This document shows positions 1-7,360 of a stretch of 23,846 nucleotides of DNA, one piece after another (position 1 is the first letter of the stretch; every line of letters starts with the position of its first letter). The position numbers and the translations under genes were made by a program. The stretch lies in the NCBI GenBank assembly GCA_964480565.1, contig CAYZSU010000032.1, forward strand, positions 1 through 23,846, given 5' to 3'. This stretch comes from CAYZSU01 sp964480565. GTDB lineage: Bacteria; UBA10199; 2-02-FULL-44-16; JAAZCA01. A model generated the notes under the pieces. The model had not been told where the DNA came from and did not search any database. It was given only the letters and a program-made list of their open reading frames with translations.

Positions 1-1
1 A

Positions 2-550
2 AATACATCCCATAAGAAATATCCGTATTTGCTGCGCAATTTGGCCATTACCCATCCAAATCAGGTATGGTGCACGGATATCACGTATATACGATTAAAG
101 CGTGGTTTTGTATATTTAACCGCCATTGTGGATTGGTATAGCCGATGCGTTTTGTCCTGGCGAATCAGTACAACATTGGATCGCGGTTTTTGTATAGATG
201 CGCTGAACGAAGCGCTAGAAAAATATGGCCGCCCAGAGATATTTAATACGGACCAGGGGAGTCAATATACGAGCGATGAATTTACAGGGATATTGCGAGA
301 TAGAGGCATACGCATTAGCATGGATGGTAAGGGTCGAGCGCTGGACAATATTATTGTTGAACGGCTGTGGCGGACAGTAAAGTATGACGAGGTATATTTG
401 AACAGTTATGAGAATGTTCAGGACTGTACGGATCGGATTGGGCTATTTTTTGATTACTATAACAATCGGCGCGAGCATCAGAGTTTGGATTATAATTATC
501 CTGCAGAGATATATTTTAAGGACATTGAACTAACAACTAAGGCAGCTTAA
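2..550 (+). CDS. IS3-family transposase OrfB (integrase core), 5' end outside the window
   Basis: This is the catalytic half of an IS3-family transposase. The frame is open from base 2, reading NTSHKKYPYLLRNL, so the gene enters from the left edge; the apparent TTG start at 29 is internal. The DDE triad of the rve integrase core is visible: Asp in WCTDITY, Asp in FNTDQGSQY, and Glu in the NIIVERLWRT helix. The C-terminal RREHQSLDYNYPAE block is typical of the end of OrfB. OrfA and the left inverted repeat lie outside the window. Bases 551-734 downstream hold no gene and presumably include the right end of the element; I could not fix its terminal repeat. The core looks intact, but activity cannot be judged from this part alone. 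Confidence 0.93.
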   Translation, partial: NTSHKKYPYLLRNLAITHPNQVWCTDITYIRLKRGFVYLTAIVDWYSRCVLSWRISTTLDRGFCIDALNEALEKYGRPEIFNTDQGSQYTSDEFTGILRDRGIRISMDGKGRALDNIIVERLWRTVKYDEVYLNSYENVQDCTDRIGLFFDYYNNRREHQSLDYNYPAEIYFKDIELTTKAA

Positions 551-734
551 ATGACACTAATCTACTTTAAAGTTTCTTATTTACGATTGATTACTGTTTG
601 ACATACTCGACCACTATAAACAGCATTCTTCTGTAGTTTGAAGAAGGTCATTGATTTGTTTTATGCCAGAGTGTTTAAACCCAAATAATGCAGTTGGTTG
701 GTAACTGTCCAGTGAAACTCCTAAAATATTTCAA

Positions 735-780
735 TGTTAACATTCTAACACCTTGACATTGCATTGTTAGAATATTAACA
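735..780 (+). promoter_or_regulatory. Inverted-repeat operator with embedded -35 box, upstream of the abiE pair
   Basis: Two 16-bp arms at 735-750 (TGTTAACATTCTAACA) and 765-780 (TGTTAGAATATTAACA) are inverted copies with 15/16 matches, separated by 14 bp. A perfect -35 hexamer TTGACA lies at 753-758 in the spacer, and a plausible -10 (TAACAT) lies 17 bp later, overlapping the first ATG. AbiEi antitoxins are known to repress their own promoter by binding inverted repeats, so this is probably the autoregulatory site. If this -10 is right, transcription begins at or after the ATG at 780. That favours the second ATG at 789, or a leaderless message. Confidence 0.72.
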
Positions 781-1373
781 TGGCATCCATGTCAAACAAA
801 GATAACATCTTGAGATATATAGAAAAAAACGTATTTGTTACCCTTCGCGAGGGGAGAACGCTCGGAGTAAATCCAACGATGTTTTCAAGACTGGTTGCAC
901 GTGAGGAGCTCTATAGGATTGAACATGGTATTTACACGTGCTCGCTCGATTGGTTGACGGAATCTATTAAGAAGTATTGCGTGGCATGCACGCGATATCC
1001 CAAAGCCGTCATCTGTGGTTTGTCAGCCCTTACTCATTATGATCTTACTGATGCTGAAGAACGGCAAACATGGATTGCGCTTCCGCCGCCTCATACGGTA
1101 AACAATCCACGCTATCGTATGATTCGTCCGCAAGGAGTTGCCTATACTCTGGGGATAAAGAAATATGTATTTGGAAAACGAACTGTGCGTATGTACGATC
1201 TTGAAAAAACAGTGGTTGATGCTTTCAAGTATCATACAGCGGAAGTTGCCTATAAAGCCCTCAAGGGATATCTCAAACGAAAAGACTGCAATGTAAGCAA
1301 GCTCTATGACTATGCCAAACAATTGAGAAAGCCACTAGATAACATTGTTACAGCATTGCTTGCAGAGGAGTGA
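780..1373 (+). CDS. abiEi: AbiEi-family antitoxin of an AbiE (type IV) toxin-antitoxin system
   Basis: About 197 residues. The N-terminal ~75 residues form a winged-helix region (FVTLREGRTLGVNPTMFSRL followed by YRIEHGIYT), the layout of AbiEi antitoxins that bind their own promoter. The C-terminal part (YDLEKTVVDAFKY) resembles the antitoxin domain of the family. The AbiEii toxin gene follows after 3 bp, and an inverted-repeat operator overlaps the start. The ATG at 780 gives MASMSNKDN and the ATG at 789 gives MSNKDN. Neither has a clear Shine-Dalgarno, and the promoter geometry slightly favours 789. In studied AbiE systems the toxin and antitoxin act without a stable complex and give phage resistance by abortive infection. 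The function here is inferred from family and arrangement. Confidence 0.88.
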   Translation: MASMSNKDNILRYIEKNVFVTLREGRTLGVNPTMFSRLVAREELYRIEHGIYTCSLDWLTESIKKYCVACTRYPKAVICGLSALTHYDLTDAEERQTWIALPPPHTVNNPRYRMIRPQGVAYTLGIKKYVFGKRTVRMYDLEKTVVDAFKYHTAEVAYKALKGYLKRKDCNVSKLYDYAKQLRKPLDNIVTALLAEE

Positions 1374-1376
1374 GGT

Positions 1377-2216
1377 ATGGCCGTTAACATCAACAGCCTT
1401 CAGGCAAAACTAGCAAATATTGCGCGAGAAAAGAAAATTGATCTTCAACTTGTGCTCAATCGATTGGGTTCTGAACAGTTTTTATATCGTTTAAGCAAAT
1501 CCCCTTACGTTGATAACTTCATTTTCAAAGGAGGATTTCTTTTAGCATATCTCATCAACTCCGAAAGAAAAACGAAAGATCTCGATTTTTCAATTACGCA
1601 AATGGATCTTCATGTAGAAACAACGATCGATTTGATAAAGGAAGTTATATCCATACCTTTTGACGATGGTATCGAATGGACGAGCGTAGAAGGAAAACTG
1701 CTCGAACATCCAGAAATGGAGTTCTCAGGAGTTCGCGTCATGTGTCGATTTCTCTTAGGAAAAATGAAGGGCTATGTTCGTATGGATTTAGCTAAAGGTG
1801 ATGTAGCCAAAGCAGTAGAACAAAGACTCAAAAGAATTCGTTACAAGGATGAACCTCTTATAGGAGACGATTTTTCTCTCTTTGTTTATCCCCTTGAATC
1901 GATCTTTGCTGAAAAATTGCAAATCACCTTCAAAAAAGGATCGCAAAATACTCGGATGAAGGATTTTTATGATCTTATGAAACTTACTGAGCAACCGATG
2001 GACCGAGAACAACTGAAAGCTTCTATTCAGGAGACTTTTGCAAATCGTAAAATGGAATTCAAAATGAACATCGATTTTAAAGATGAAGAATTGGACCAGC
2101 TGAAAACCTACTGGAGACATTTCTTGAAGCGTGACAATCCTCCGAAAGCTCCAGTAAATATTGCTGATGTTATATCCCAAGTGAATGCTTACCTGAGTAT
2201 AATTTATGAAACATAA
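1377..2216 (+). CDS. abiEii: AbiEii/AbiGii-family nucleotidyltransferase toxin
   Basis: About 279 residues, matching the usual length of AbiEii toxins. The nucleotidyltransferase signature is near residues 50-72: FKGGFLLAYL followed by RKTKDLDFS, that is, GG plus the acidic D-x-D pair. A later FAEKLQITF and KDFYDLMKL block is also typical of the family. A GAGG-type ribosome site lies at the end of the antitoxin gene just upstream of ATG 1377. Members of this family transfer nucleotides to RNA targets such as tRNA in some homologues; the target here is unknown. The last 11 bp overlap the start of the exonuclease gene, so all three probably share a transcript. The reading frame is intact. Confidence 0.9.
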   Translation: MAVNINSLQAKLANIAREKKIDLQLVLNRLGSEQFLYRLSKSPYVDNFIFKGGFLLAYLINSERKTKDLDFSITQMDLHVETTIDLIKEVISIPFDDGIEWTSVEGKLLEHPEMEFSGVRVMCRFLLGKMKGYVRMDLAKGDVAKAVEQRLKRIRYKDEPLIGDDFSLFVYPLESIFAEKLQITFKKGSQNTRMKDFYDLMKLTEQPMDREQLKASIQETFANRKMEFKMNIDFKDEELDQLKTYWRHFLKRDNPPKAPVNIADVISQVNAYLSIIYET

Positions 2217-2977
2217 AAATGAAATCTATGTTAGCACCGACATTGAAGCTGATGGTCCTATTCCAGGACAGAACTCGATGATTAGTTTTGGATCTGCAGC
2301 GTATACTGCAAGCAAGGAATTGATCGATACCTTTGAGGCTAACCTTGAACTCCTGCATGAAGCTAAACCCGACGCAAGAACGATGGAGTGGTGGCAAGGT
2401 CAACCTGATGCTTGGGCAGCAGCCAGGGAAAATATTCAAGCTCCTGGCATGGCGATGAGTAAGTATGTTGCATGGCTCGAAGATTTGCCGGGTTTACCCG
2501 TTTTCGTCGGTTATCCCGCAGCCTATGATTTTATGTTTATCTATTGTTAGGGGCTTGCGTTGCCCCCTCCGCCAGCAAAAGCCGTCGGAGCCTCCCCCTC
2601 TCGCGAGCATTGCTCGCTGAAAGATACCCACAAGCAAGCCCGCTTCAGTACCACGCGCTTGCGCGTGGGTGAATGCTTCCTTATTTTTCCCATGCGAAGC
2701 ATGAGGTAGTTGGGGAGTACCAGGGGTTTGCCCGTGGTTATCTACTTGGTATCTCATGCGTTTTGTAGGCAAGAGTCCCTTTTCCCACTCTGCTCTCGAT
2801 ATCAAAACTTTAGCGATGGCACTTCTAGGTAATAATTATCGGAGTTCGACAAAACGAAATATGCCAAAGCGTTGGTTTGATGATTTGCCTCATTCCCACC
2901 TTGCCTTGGATGATGCCATCGAACAAGGGGCGCTGTTTTGTAATATGCTAATGGAGATGAAGAGGTTTTCACTATGA
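2206..2977 (+). pseudogene. 3'-5' exonuclease (RNase H-like), split by a ~200-bp insertion
   Basis: The first part (2206-2550) starts with STDIEADGPIPGQNSMISFG, the ExoI motif with DIE of DEDD-type exonucleases, and runs to DFMFIY. It then meets insertion sequence and stops at 2548-2550. The protein resumes around 2748 as WYLMRFVGKSPFSHSALDIK and ends with HSHLALDDAIEQG, the ExoIII motif (H-x-A-x-x-D). Joining the two halves at the insertion gives a continuous sequence of about 185 residues, so the ancestor was a single gene. It overlaps the AbiEii gene by 11 bp and was probably translated with it. Product activity is unlikely because the two halves are separated by several stops. Confidence 0.8.
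2544..2737. mobile_element. ~200-bp hairpin-rich MITE-like insertion in the exonuclease gene
   Basis: The insert is bounded by copies of TTATCTA at 2537-2543 and 2738-2744 (201 bp apart), extended imperfectly to TTATCTATTG on the left and TTATCTACTTG on the right. It is richer in G+C than its surroundings and holds a series of short perfect or near-perfect hairpins: GGGGC..GCCCC near 2550-2566, GCGAGCATTGCTCGC near 2604-2618, CACGCGCTTGCGCGTG near 2653-2668 and CATGCGAAGCATG near 2691-2703. It encodes no protein. The precise ends are uncertain by a few bases, and one extra base on the right side suggests later drift or an imprecise duplication. Confidence 0.68.
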
Positions 2978-3039
2978 AGAAATGTGATTGAGGAAGGTCT
3001 GTGGTAGTTAAAACAAACTGACATAGTAATAGCCACAAC

Positions 3040-3080
3040 AAAATGTCAGTAACTGATTTTGTAAAAAAGATCCGGTGTGG
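3040..3080 (+). repeat. 41-bp direct repeat, copy A (partner at 5257-5297)
   Basis: This 41-bp stretch, beginning AAAATGTCAGTA and ending ATCCGGTGTGG, matches 5257-5297 at 35 of 41 positions in the same orientation. Each copy is followed by response-regulator coding remnants, so the pair marks a duplicated ancestral gene segment and not a mobile repeat. Confidence 0.75.
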
Positions 3081-3409
3081 CTTAGCGATGAGAAAAAAGC
3101 GATTAGCAGTTCGATCAGTCATCTCGTCAATGATGAAAACAATATATTGATTGTTCTAAAATCGGTTTAATGAATCATGACATTGATATCATTATATCCG
3201 ATGTAAATTTAAAGGAAGCCAAGAATGGATTTGATGTGATCGCACTGGCGAAAAAATTGCACCCGGATATTCGTTGTTATATGATGACTGGTATGCAGGA
3301 AAGTGAAATTGCCGATCAATTAACCGCATTAAATACCACTTATATCGCCACGCCACCCAGTGAAGAAGAGATAGAAGAGATGATTAGTCCATTGACAATG
3401 GACTTATAA
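3057..3409 (+). pseudogene. Degraded response-regulator receiver domain, copy A
   Basis: The frame open from 3057 reads KKDPVWLSDEKK and then NDENNILIV, which looks like the first beta strand of a receiver domain, and stops at about 3170. In another frame, from about 3132, the sequence continues with DIDIIISDVNL, KNGFDVIALAKKLHPDI and MMTGMQESEIADQL. These correspond to the phospho-acceptor Asp strand (IIISD), the following helix, and the conserved Thr strand. The expected acidic pair after the first strand is missing at the junction, so an internal deletion plus frameshift has destroyed the domain. A stand-alone 79-codon frame from ATG 3170 remains, but it lacks the start of the fold. Confidence 0.68.
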
Positions 3410-3482
3410 AATCCTTATTTTCTGTTAGTAAGATGAGAGCCGGGTGCGCAAAAGTTCGTCGACTGATGAAAGGAATATAGTG

Positions 3483-4500
3483 TTATTCCCTTTTAATAGT
3501 TTTAGCTAAAACCTTAATGTCAGCTTCAATTTCTTTAATGCTGTTTTTTTTACCCAGTGACTTTTGGATTTCTGTGTACTTTGCAAATTCATCAATAGAC
3601 TTTTCTATAGCCATTTCATGGCTGACTCTGCCAGCATGAGTTAATAGTTCTCGACCATTTAGTTGTAGGATATCATCAAGTTTTTCAATCCAATCGTTCA
3701 TGTACATAGGACTGTGTTGCTGGGCCATCGTTTCGGCAAAAGCAAGGTACTGTTCAACAAGAAGGCCTAAAAGGCTTATCTCTTCTTCATTCAGATAGTT
3801 TTTAGCAATGCTAACACTTGATTTGTTAATCTTTGAACTATTTTTCTTATCAAGAGATTGCATTCCCAGTAAAGGTAATGAAGCATCTACACGTCTATAA
3901 ATAAGTTCTGCCGCAGTTTGTTCACTTATTGCCCACAGGAGTTTATTTTGAACGATTTTAAAAAACTCAATTGTTTTGCTGCTTTTAGAATCGTAATCAA
4001 TTGATGTGGTGTAGATATCTTTTATCTTTTATCTTTTGATAAAAGAATTTTTCCGACAAACGGATTTCACGGATTTGTTCTTGTAATTCATTAAAGTAGT
4101 TCATCGAATTGCCAGACTCAAAACGCTCTTTATTCAGCGCAAATCCCTTTATAATAAATTCCTTGAGTCGCTTAGTTGCCCAAATGCGGAATTGGGTGCC
4201 TTGTTGTGATTTTACCCTGTAACCAACTGAAATTATTATATCTAAGTTATAATAATTGGTGGGCTTTGTAGAAAATTCGGAATTTCCGAATTTTCTCATT
4301 GTCTCTGATTGGATTAGTTCATTTTCTGAATAAATATTTTGTATATGTTCATTAATCGTTGATTTGGCTTTTCCAAAAAGGTAGGCCATTTGCTCTTGAG
4401 TTAACCAGACTGTTTCATCTTCCAGTTGCACATCTATCTTAATATTGCCATCTTGGCTCGTGTAGAGGAGGATTTGACTATTTTTAGGTGTATTTGTCAT
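3483..4500 (-). pseudogene. RhuM-family (virulence RhuM) protein, frameshifted at a 7-bp tandem repeat
   Basis: The N-terminal part (4500 down to 3997) has the standard RhuM opening: SQDGNIKIDVQLEDETVWLTQ, MAYLFGKAKSTINEHI, and TNYYNLDIIISVGYRVKSQQ. It ends early with KIKDKRYLHHIN. Reading on in another frame from about 4020 gives IYTTSIDYDSKSSKTIEFF, VQNKLLWAISEQTAAELIY and then the C-terminal part ending at 3483. Together that is about 338 residues, the normal length for the family. The break lies exactly at three tandem copies of a 7-bp unit (4017-4037); two copies would restore the frame. RhuM proteins are often found on islands, and their biochemical role is not settled. The gene may be switchable rather than dead. 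Confidence 0.85.
4017..4037. repeat. Three tandem copies of ATCTTTT inside the RhuM gene
   Basis: The plus strand carries the heptamer ATCTTTT three times without interruption at 4017-4023, 4024-4030 and 4031-4037. Because 7 is not a multiple of 3, gain or loss of one unit moves the reading frame of the RhuM gene. Two units give an uninterrupted family-like protein; three give the present stop about ten codons later. Confidence 0.9.
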
Positions 4501-4567
4501 GGGGACACGGACCTTTATGTCTTTCTTATTTTTTATAGGTATTTTTAAGAATCACTTAAAAATTCAG

Positions 4568-4867
4568 CTACTTTACTTTTTTACCAAACATATACCCCAA
4601 AGCAAGTGAGATTAACGGTGCTATAATTTTCCAAATCTCACCAGGTGTGGATATTGCTGGAATAAAAAAAGAAAAAGTTCCAGTGATAACCAGAAAAACA
4701 GCAATGATTCCTGCTATATATACGGGAGCATTATGTGCTGATCCAAAAAATTTTCCTAACCAGCCAGCTTCTAATTCAATCTTATGTTTATCAAGTAAGT
4801 ATTTTTCCGAAGTGCCTATTGTGTTGTATTCTGGAACTTTATCGTTTGTAGAGGATGTAGGTTTCAT
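4568..4867 (-). CDS. Small membrane protein with two predicted transmembrane segments
   Basis: A 99-residue protein with a polar N-terminal ~45 residues and then two hydrophobic helices: APVYIAGIIAVFLVITGTFS (about residues 47-66) and IWKIIAPLISLALGYMFG (about residues 78-95). It ends in KKVK, which suggests a cytoplasmic C-terminus. Its start overlaps the end of the upstream zinc-ribbon gene by 4 bp (ATGA), so the two are translationally coupled. No known family is recognised. The pairing of a zinc-ribbon protein with a small two-helix membrane protein is seen in many small accessory operons, but no function follows from it. Confidence 0.7.
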   Translation of the reverse strand: MKPTSSTNDKVPEYNTIGTSEKYLLDKHKIELEAGWLGKFFGSAHNAPVYIAGIIAVFLVITGTFSFFIPAISTPGEIWKIIAPLISLALGYMFGKKVK

Positions 4868-5124
4868 TTATCCTCAGTCTTTTCTTTTGGCATAAGGCCA
4901 AGTGGTCCTAAGGCATGATAGGTAAGAAATCCACAATTGGTACAAGCAATAACAATGCTTGGTATAGTTGGTCCTCCAATAGCTATCTTGTTAGGAGATT
5001 CATTTAGAGGTAAAAAAGTCTTTCCAATAATATCAAATTGATTGGTACTACACCTCGGACAAGGTCGTGTGACACCTTTTGCCTGTAAGGTTTCTGCAAT
5101 ATTTATTTTTTGATCGTTATCCAT
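4864..5124 (-). CDS. Small zinc-ribbon protein
   Basis: An 86-residue protein with two CxxC knuckles, CPRC near residues 22-25 and CTNC near residues 61-64, which would bind one zinc ion as a treble-clef or zinc-ribbon fold. Between them is a hydrophobic stretch (GGPTIPSIVIA). The 3' end overlaps the start of the small membrane protein gene by 4 bp. The protein family is not recognised; a DNA-, RNA- or protein-binding role is possible but not shown. It lies between the two response-regulator remnants. Confidence 0.72.
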   Translation of the reverse strand: MDNDQKINIAETLQAKGVTRPCPRCSTNQFDIIGKTFLPLNESPNKIAIGGPTIPSIVIACTNCGFLTYHALGPLGLMPKEKTEDK

Positions 5125-5256
5125 ATGCTATGAACTTCCCTTCAAAATAGATAATCATGGGCAAATGCGTGGCATTCAAAAACAGGAATTATAACAAATT
5201 TATCTATGGTGGTCAGGTTAGTCAAACAATAAAAATGGATTTGTGTTATCCAAATG

Positions 5257-5297
5257 AAAATGTCAGTAGCTGATCCTGTAAGAAAAATCCGGTATGG
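5257..5297 (+). repeat. 41-bp direct repeat, copy B (partner at 3040-3080)
   Basis: Matches copy A at 35 of 41 positions, with the differences being A/G or T/C transitions. That pattern fits slow drift after duplication of a longer segment, not recent transposition. Confidence 0.75.
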
Positions 5298-5398
5298 ATA
5301 AACGCGAGATTGCCAAACAACTAGCTGCACATTGCACCACATGCCTTTCCATTCCCCCAACAAAAAAAGAAATTCAGGATATGCTGGATGGCTTGTGA
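5294..5398 (+). pseudogene. C-terminal remnant of a response-regulator receiver domain, copy B
   Basis: A 34-codon frame beginning MDKREIAKQL and ending EIQDMLDGL aligns with the end of copy A (QESEIADQL ... EEIEEMISPL). Both share an invariant IA-Q-L, a PP dipeptide and E-I at the same spacing. It directly follows the 41-bp repeat, so relative to copy A the central ~230 bp that would encode the core of the domain has been deleted. It is too short to fold as a receiver domain and is probably not expressed. Confidence 0.6.
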
Positions 5399-5407
5399 TG
5401 CTATTTC

Positions 5408-6570
5408 TTAGCAGGATTTAATTTGTTTAAAGCTAATCATGCCTGCGATAAGAATCACTGTACACATAAGAAACAAAGATACGCTGCCCGCATATTCGAG
5501 AATAATTCCTCCCATTATCGGGCCAATAAAAAATCCAATTTGTCGAAGTTCACCCGAGGCGAAGTAAATTGCTTTTTTGCGATTGCTGGCAATTTTTCCC
5601 ATAATTGTTTCGATGCACGGAAATAAAAGTGTTTCACCTGCGGAAAATATCACTGTGGCAATTAAAGTCATAATAAATGGAAACCAGTTCAGTGAAAAAA
5701 GAGCAAATCCCAGTATGATCAAAATAAACCCAATGTGTATGGAACGCTTGATTGGCATATGTTTAAAAAATCGTAAGTAAATGAGCTGGAATACAATAAC
5801 GGATAGGGCATTGAGGGACACTAAAATTCCAAACGTGGGTCGTACTTCAGGTGCGTTGGCAATCACAACAGGCATGAGGGATTCAAATACACCATAGGCA
5901 ATCAATATACATATGCTGCTTACGATCCAAAATAAAAGGTTTCTATCCGTTAATACGGATAGGCTTTGAAATAAAGAGATATTCGCTTTATGCGCATGTG
6001 TCTGGCAATGATGATTTTTAATGAAAAATAATGCGATAATAAACGATAATAATAGGCATAATGCGGCAAGTCCAAATGCATTTCCAGAACCAGGTTGATA
6101 GATGGATATTCCAATGAGTGGTCCAATGACACAGCTTATATTTTGAAACATATAGAGAATTCGAAAATATTTTTCTAGCTGTTTGTCAGGTACAATACAT
6201 TGATTGTTGCTCTGATGGAGCTGCTAGTCAGTGATTTAGCAAATCCAAATAACGCCAATGCAATGCAAAATAAATGAATATCACGTGAAATCATAATTAG
6301 AAAAAAAGCCGCTGATTTTATGAATAGCCCTATTCGAAGTGTTGTTAAATATCCAAGATATTCACTGAGCAATCCACATGGAAAGCTGAGAAGAAATGCG
6401 CTAGCTGGCCAAATAGCAGATAAAAAACCAATCTGTACGGCAGTTAAATGAAACATATCGATGCTATACAATGAAATTAAAGGTATGATAATAAATACAG
6501 CCAAAGTATTTATTGTGCTGGTGAGTATTAAATACCAAATAGCATGATTGTTTATGTGTGATGAGTTCAT
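5408..6570 (-). pseudogene. MFS transporter, broken by a one-base frameshift
   Basis: The N-terminal frame starts at ATG 6570 (MNSSHINNHAIWYLIL), 4 bp after the acetyltransferase stop, and carries about four transmembrane helices. It ends at 6175 with INVLYLTNS. The next frame down continues with VPDKQLEKYFRILYMFQN and further helices to 5408 (FLMCTVILIAGMIS). Adding one base near 6198 would give IND-IVPDKQLEKYFRI, a normal continuation of an MFS protein of about 388 residues. This is the last gene of the candidate RiPP operon and probably once exported or imported a product of the cluster. A long ORF from 5408 with start at 6151 remains but lacks the first third. Confidence 0.78.
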
Positions 6571-6574
6571 AAGT

Positions 6575-7360
6575 TTACTGTACGAAAAAATCAAATTCAG
6601 AATATGTTGCAAACCCCAATTTCTGATAAACGCGAATGCCTTCATTTGAAGATCGCAATATTGCAGTGGTATGGCCGTGTGCATGCGCATCGCAAAGAGC
6701 TGTATATGTCATATATGATGCAATGCCTTGACCGCGAAACTCAGGGAGAGTGCCAATATGGTAAATACCTGCGCTGTTATCATCTAAGAAAAGACGTGCG
6801 GTTGCAACTGCACGGTTATCCATGAATCCCAAATAAAATATGGACTGCTTAAGGTATATACGTTGATATAAATCTAATAATGCGCTGTGAGTAAATTCTG
6901 GAATATCAAAACAAGCGGACATGATACCCATCCAAGTGGGTAGTAATGTGGAATCAATGACTTTTGCGATATCAAATTTTTTGAATTTAAAGTCAATGTG
7001 AGGTAACTGATGTAAATCCAAGGCCATGCCATATTCTGTTTTTATTTTTTTTAAGCCATGGCGAAGAAGTGGGTGTTCAATTGGCAAATGGTTGATATTT
7101 TTGCCAACATGCCATGTAAATGGTGTGGAATGGTTATTAAATGCTGTCAATGCCTTGTTTATTTCTACATTACTGAAATTGTGATTGGATGCACTTAACA
7201 TTAAATTAAATGCAGAATGGGGGATAGGGGTATGTATTTGCAATGTCGTAGAAGTAGAATGGACTTGGCTTCCCTGAATGTGTCCCAAATAAAATCGATA
7301 TTGATTGCATAAATTTCGATAAATTAAATTAACATATGTGGAGTTAGAGGGAGCTTGCAT
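6575..7360 (-). CDS. GNAT-family N-acetyltransferase
   Basis: About 261 residues from ATG 7360 (MQAPSNSTYV). The longer frame begins at a TTG at 7384 and has no better ribosome site. The C-terminal domain holds the acetyl-CoA binding motif A: IGTLPEFRGQGIASYMTYTA, with the R/Q-x-x-G-x-G/A pattern (FRGQGIA) near residues 208-214. Motif B follows as GIRVYQKLGFATYSEF. The ~130-residue N-terminal part is not a recognised domain. The start overlaps the end of the DUF4438 gene by 17 bp, so the genes are co-translated. In this setting it could acetylate the modified peptide, for instance for self-protection or tailoring, but the substrate is not shown. Confidence 0.85.
   Translation of the reverse strand: MQAPSNSTYVNLIYRNLCNQYRFYLGHIQGSQVHSTSTTLQIHTPIPHSAFNLMLSASNHNFSNVEINKALTAFNNHSTPFTWHVGKNINHLPIEHPLLRHGLKKIKTEYGMALDLHQLPHIDFKFKKFDIAKVIDSTLLPTWMGIMSACFDIPEFTHSALLDLYQRIYLKQSIFYLGFMDNRAVATARLFLDDNSAGIYHIGTLPEFRGQGIASYMTYTALCDAHAHGHTTAILRSSNEGIRVYQKLGFATYSEFDFFVQ

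Noticed and set aside
2644..2710. CRISPR-like series of short palindromes
   Set aside because: The hairpins differ in sequence and spacing and there are no repeat-spacer units; they fit a palindromic mobile element better.
5142..5363. 73-codon minus-strand frame over the response-regulator remnant
   Set aside because: Its similarity to the matching frame at 2802-3122 simply reflects the DNA duplication; neither has a ribosome site or protein-like composition.
6604..6825. Plus-strand 73-codon frame opposite the acetyltransferase
   Set aside because: Antisense shadow of the conserved GNAT coding region.
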